Shown here one piece after another: positions 61,217 through 64,000 of a DNA stretch of 64,000 nt. This stretch comes from Vigna angularis. Lineage: Eukaryota > Streptophyta > Magnoliopsida > Fabales > Fabaceae. The stretch covers positions 4,834,479 through 4,898,478 of the forward strand of contig NC_068977.1 of NCBI RefSeq assembly GCF_016808095.1, written 5' to 3'. Positions within the stretch are counted from its first letter, which is position 1, and each line of letters begins with the position of its first letter. The notes below the pieces were generated by a model. That model saw nothing but the letters and a program-made list of their open reading frames with translations, searched no databases and was not told the origin of the DNA. Both the position numbers and the translations under genes were made by a program.

Positions 61217-64000
61217 TTAGCTAGCTACTTTCTTTGACTTATCAAGCGGTAAAAAATCCTGATGACGATTCCTGAAAAAAAAGAAAAAAACCTTGTAGTC
61301 AGGTAACACCGATCATGGGATAGATACGTAGATGACAGAAAAAAAAGAACGATAGAGCATATAAAAAACAATGGATTTTGAACGCATTGAATTATAAAAC
61401 GTAGAGCTGGATAAGAAACAGCTCCAATACATTCATAGATAAATCATGAGCTGCAGACTTCAACCGTGAATTATTTCTTAATCCATGGACCCTTTTGATT
61501 TCCTATCATAGAAATAAAAGTTCAGCCTTCAATTGTATCACCAGTACAACTACACAAATTAACTATAGTGTTAGTAATATACTTTAGCACATTCTTCAAT
61601 ATTGATTCATTCTTCAAAATGTTATCACTTCAAAAACTGATTGATTTGCATGATTAACTAGTTTGACCTTCTAGAAAATAAACTATGATATAGCATGTAG
61701 TAAGCATCTCTCCCTCAAGGATGTTGATCCCCTCCCACCAAACAACCAGTCCCCAAAAAATTCTAAAGGTAAAAAATATAGAAAACATAGTACCAGAAAA
61801 TAATTTGAACTTACAAGTTTTTCATACTCAAAATGAAGTTGTACTTTTCTTTTGGAATGTAAAATTTGTTGTATGACATTTGGTCCCTAAAATAAATTTT
61901 CTTTTGCTTTTCGTCCTCGTTATTTTGTTTTAATCCTTCTAATATATTTACTTTTCGTTTCGGTCCATAATCATTTGGAGTTAGACCCTTTTAATAATTA
62001 ATTGTAACATTTTACCCCCTCTGATAATGTTTTCAACAATCATAATTTGTATGCCACAATGATGAGCCACCAAAATCTCACAAGATATCATCACAGCCAG
62101 CCTTTCCCTTAGATAAAGAAGCCATATGCTTAGATAGTAAAACAGAAGAAGTTTGCAGCAAAAGAATAGATCTTTGAATTCAAATTTAGTGAAATTAAAC
62201 AAACACTTGGATAAAGATGGTAGACAGATAGATCCAGGGATTCTTACTTATATAATTTTGTAAGTGATTGTGGCCTTGAATAGTCCATTCCCCGTTTTAC
62301 AGTTTGTAATTGAACTGCACTCCCTGTTTCTAGTTGCCTTTCAATTTTTTCAGTTTTTTGTGTCCCTTTATTCCTTGGTTCAGGTTTCCAGTTAGCTTTG
62401 ACAAGAGATTCACCCAGTAAGTGAGCAACTTCTGAAACCATTGCCTCTACTTTCTTCACATAAGGAAATGTCTTCTCGTCAAATTGGTTCGACAACCACA
62501 AATACATAGATAATACTTGATGCCTAGTCTCAAGGTCTAGGAGTTCAGCATCATTTCGAGCAGAACTTTTTGGCATGCCCATAGCTACATTTACAGGGAG
62601 CTTCTGACCAAGCGATGTTGCATATCTAAGTAAATGGTGCATAGCTTTTGGTTCTCTAACATTGACAGGAGCAAAACAAAACTGAAAACGATCTTCTAGA
62701 GATAATCCCTGAACCCTCTCTAACATATTAGCAATCTTCTTGATGTGACCATGTTGACACAAGAAGTATGACCCGTCCAAACGGCAACTTTCACCAAATT
62801 TTTCTAATATCTGGCTGAATGTCAAATCCGGAAGTTGCCCAGCAAACAATTCAATCTGTTCATAATATGGAAACAGGCCTACCTTTTTCACATTATCAAA
62901 AGGTTGTTTCAAACACTCAATTAAGTAGTCCAAATCATCTAAATGCAAGGTTGTGGCAAGTCCATCAGGATATAGGCATCCTCTCCGGCCTGCTCTTCCT
63001 GCAATTTGCTTAACCTGTGATGCTGGAACAGGAACCATTTTGTCACCATTGTACTTTGAAAGGCTATTAAAAATCACCCTTCTGATGTTAAGGTTCAGGC
63101 CCATTCCCACTGCATCACTGGCCACCAGAACATCATATTCATTACTTTGGTCGTTGAACAAACTAGCCTGCTGTCTACGAGTTTCAGGTGGTAGAGCACC
63201 GTATATCACACAACAACGGTGTTTAGTCTGCGTCTCAATTGCCAACTTAACCTCAAATATCTCTCTTCTAGAGAATGCAACTACACAATCCCCAGACCGA
63301 ATATTTTCGAGATTTCCTAGCAGTGTCTTAGCTTCAACCACCAATGGTTTGAACCTCTCATAATTCTGTTCATACAACTCATCCCCAGTGTCTTGACAGA
63401 TCTTCTTGACAATATCCACAACACTAGGATCACCACACAAATGTATCTCATCAGCCTTCAACCCAAGGAGAGCCCTTGTCCATGCATATCCCCTATTAGG
63501 ATCTGCCATCATCTGAATCTCATCAATAACTGCCACATCATACAATTCCTGTGTCGATGCCATTTCCACAGTACATGCAATATGATCTGAAAACGGTACA
63601 CGCTTGTTTTCCTGCCCAGTCAACAGGCTGCAATAGATCCCCTTTGCATTAACCTTGTCAAAAACTTCCATAGCCAACAACCTAAGTGGACTACAATAAA
63701 TCCCTTTCTTCGCCTCCATAAACCGCTGCAAAGCATTATACGTCTTGCCGCTATTCGTCGGCCCACAATGATAAATAATCTTCCTTTTCATCGCTCGTGC
63801 GAATGGAAACCAAGTGTGTGGCTTGGTGAGGTCAGCCGACTCAACCATATTCCTGAACCTCTTTATCTCATCAGGAAAATTCTCCAAACAAAACTCCACA
63901 AATATGGGAAACAAAAAACTCACCGCCTCATGGCTCGGCCCAAGATACACCAAGTACTTGGCAACATCAGCAGGGCAGTTCTTCATGAGAAACCTCTGGA
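61217..64000 (-). CDS. SUV3-type mitochondrial ATP-dependent RNA helicase (DExH18-like), 5' partial
   Basis: The open frame runs from the right edge (64000) down to 62244; its first ATG in the window (63986) is internal, since the frame continues upstream as QRFLM. It shows Walker [13 protein letters not shown]-type motif II (VIDEIQMM), a motif VI region [10 protein letters not shown] and the SUV3 C-terminal helices ([11 protein letters not shown]...FPYVKK). SUV3 helicases unwind RNA in mitochondria and aid RNA turnover and splicing. A donor AA|GTAAGA at 62248/62247 and an acceptor TTTTTCAG|G at 61272/61271 fit in phase to a short last exon (61271-61217) ending [18 protein letters not shown]. 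Without splicing, translation stops at 62244 after KLYK. I prefer the spliced model. The N-terminus, including any targeting peptide, lies outside the window. Confidence 0.9.
61272..62247 (-). other. Proposed last intron of the SUV3-like helicase gene
   Basis: 976 bases with donor GTAAGA and a strong pyrimidine tract before CAG at the acceptor. Phase 2 on both sides. Its interior includes a T-rich phrase (61878-61975, TTTGGTCCCTAAAAT then TTCGTCC) typical of transposon ends, but no element could be delimited. Confidence 0.6.

Overview
The window is nuclear DNA of a flowering plant, most likely a warm-season legume close to Vigna or Phaseolus. That placement is an inference from protein character, intron-rich genes, AT-rich spacers full of TA microsatellites, and repeats carrying CGAACG/CGAGCG-type motifs. 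I ran no database search.

Four conserved protein-coding genes can be modelled exon by exon. (1) Minus strand, 13621 to 3613: an ABCB19-type auxin-transporting ABC transporter with ten exons, 1249 residues, every splice site GT-AG and a 4.0 kb last intron. (2) Plus strand, 42733 to 45683: cullin-3, two exons, 733 residues. (3) Plus strand, 50174 to 60228: a THADA/Trm732-like protein, four exons, about 2179 residues. (4) Minus strand, from beyond the right edge to 61217 (or to 62244 if the last intron is not used): a SUV3-type mitochondrial RNA helicase, 5' end missing. Genes 3 and 4 are convergent. They are housekeeping or developmental genes with no operon-like link.

Between them lie about 30 kb of repeats. 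The left edge holds a degenerate 30-bp repeat and the relic of a FAR1/MULE-type transposase. The ABCB19 promoter carries a 641-bp tandem duplication. Region 17.5-26.7 kb holds two related solo LTRs of about 2.4-2.65 kb in opposite orientation, the first with a perfect 5-bp target duplication, around remnants of another LTR with a primer-binding-site-like sequence. Region 35718-40906 is a 5.2 kb Mutator-like element with 9-bp target duplications and roughly 600-bp inverted ends. It has captured two exons of a CD2BP2/LIN1-like GYF-protein gene, so it is a Pack-MULE. A second Mutator-like element, a 730-bp near-complete foldback (49169-49898, 9-bp target duplication), sits 275 bp upstream of the THADA-like start codon.

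The most unusual pattern is that the same short palindromic motif family (cores such as CGAGCGCTCG and GAACGTTC) fills both solo LTRs, the Pack-MULE interior and the foldback, although these belong to mechanistically unrelated transposon classes. I saw no rRNA genes, tRNA genes or CRISPR arrays.
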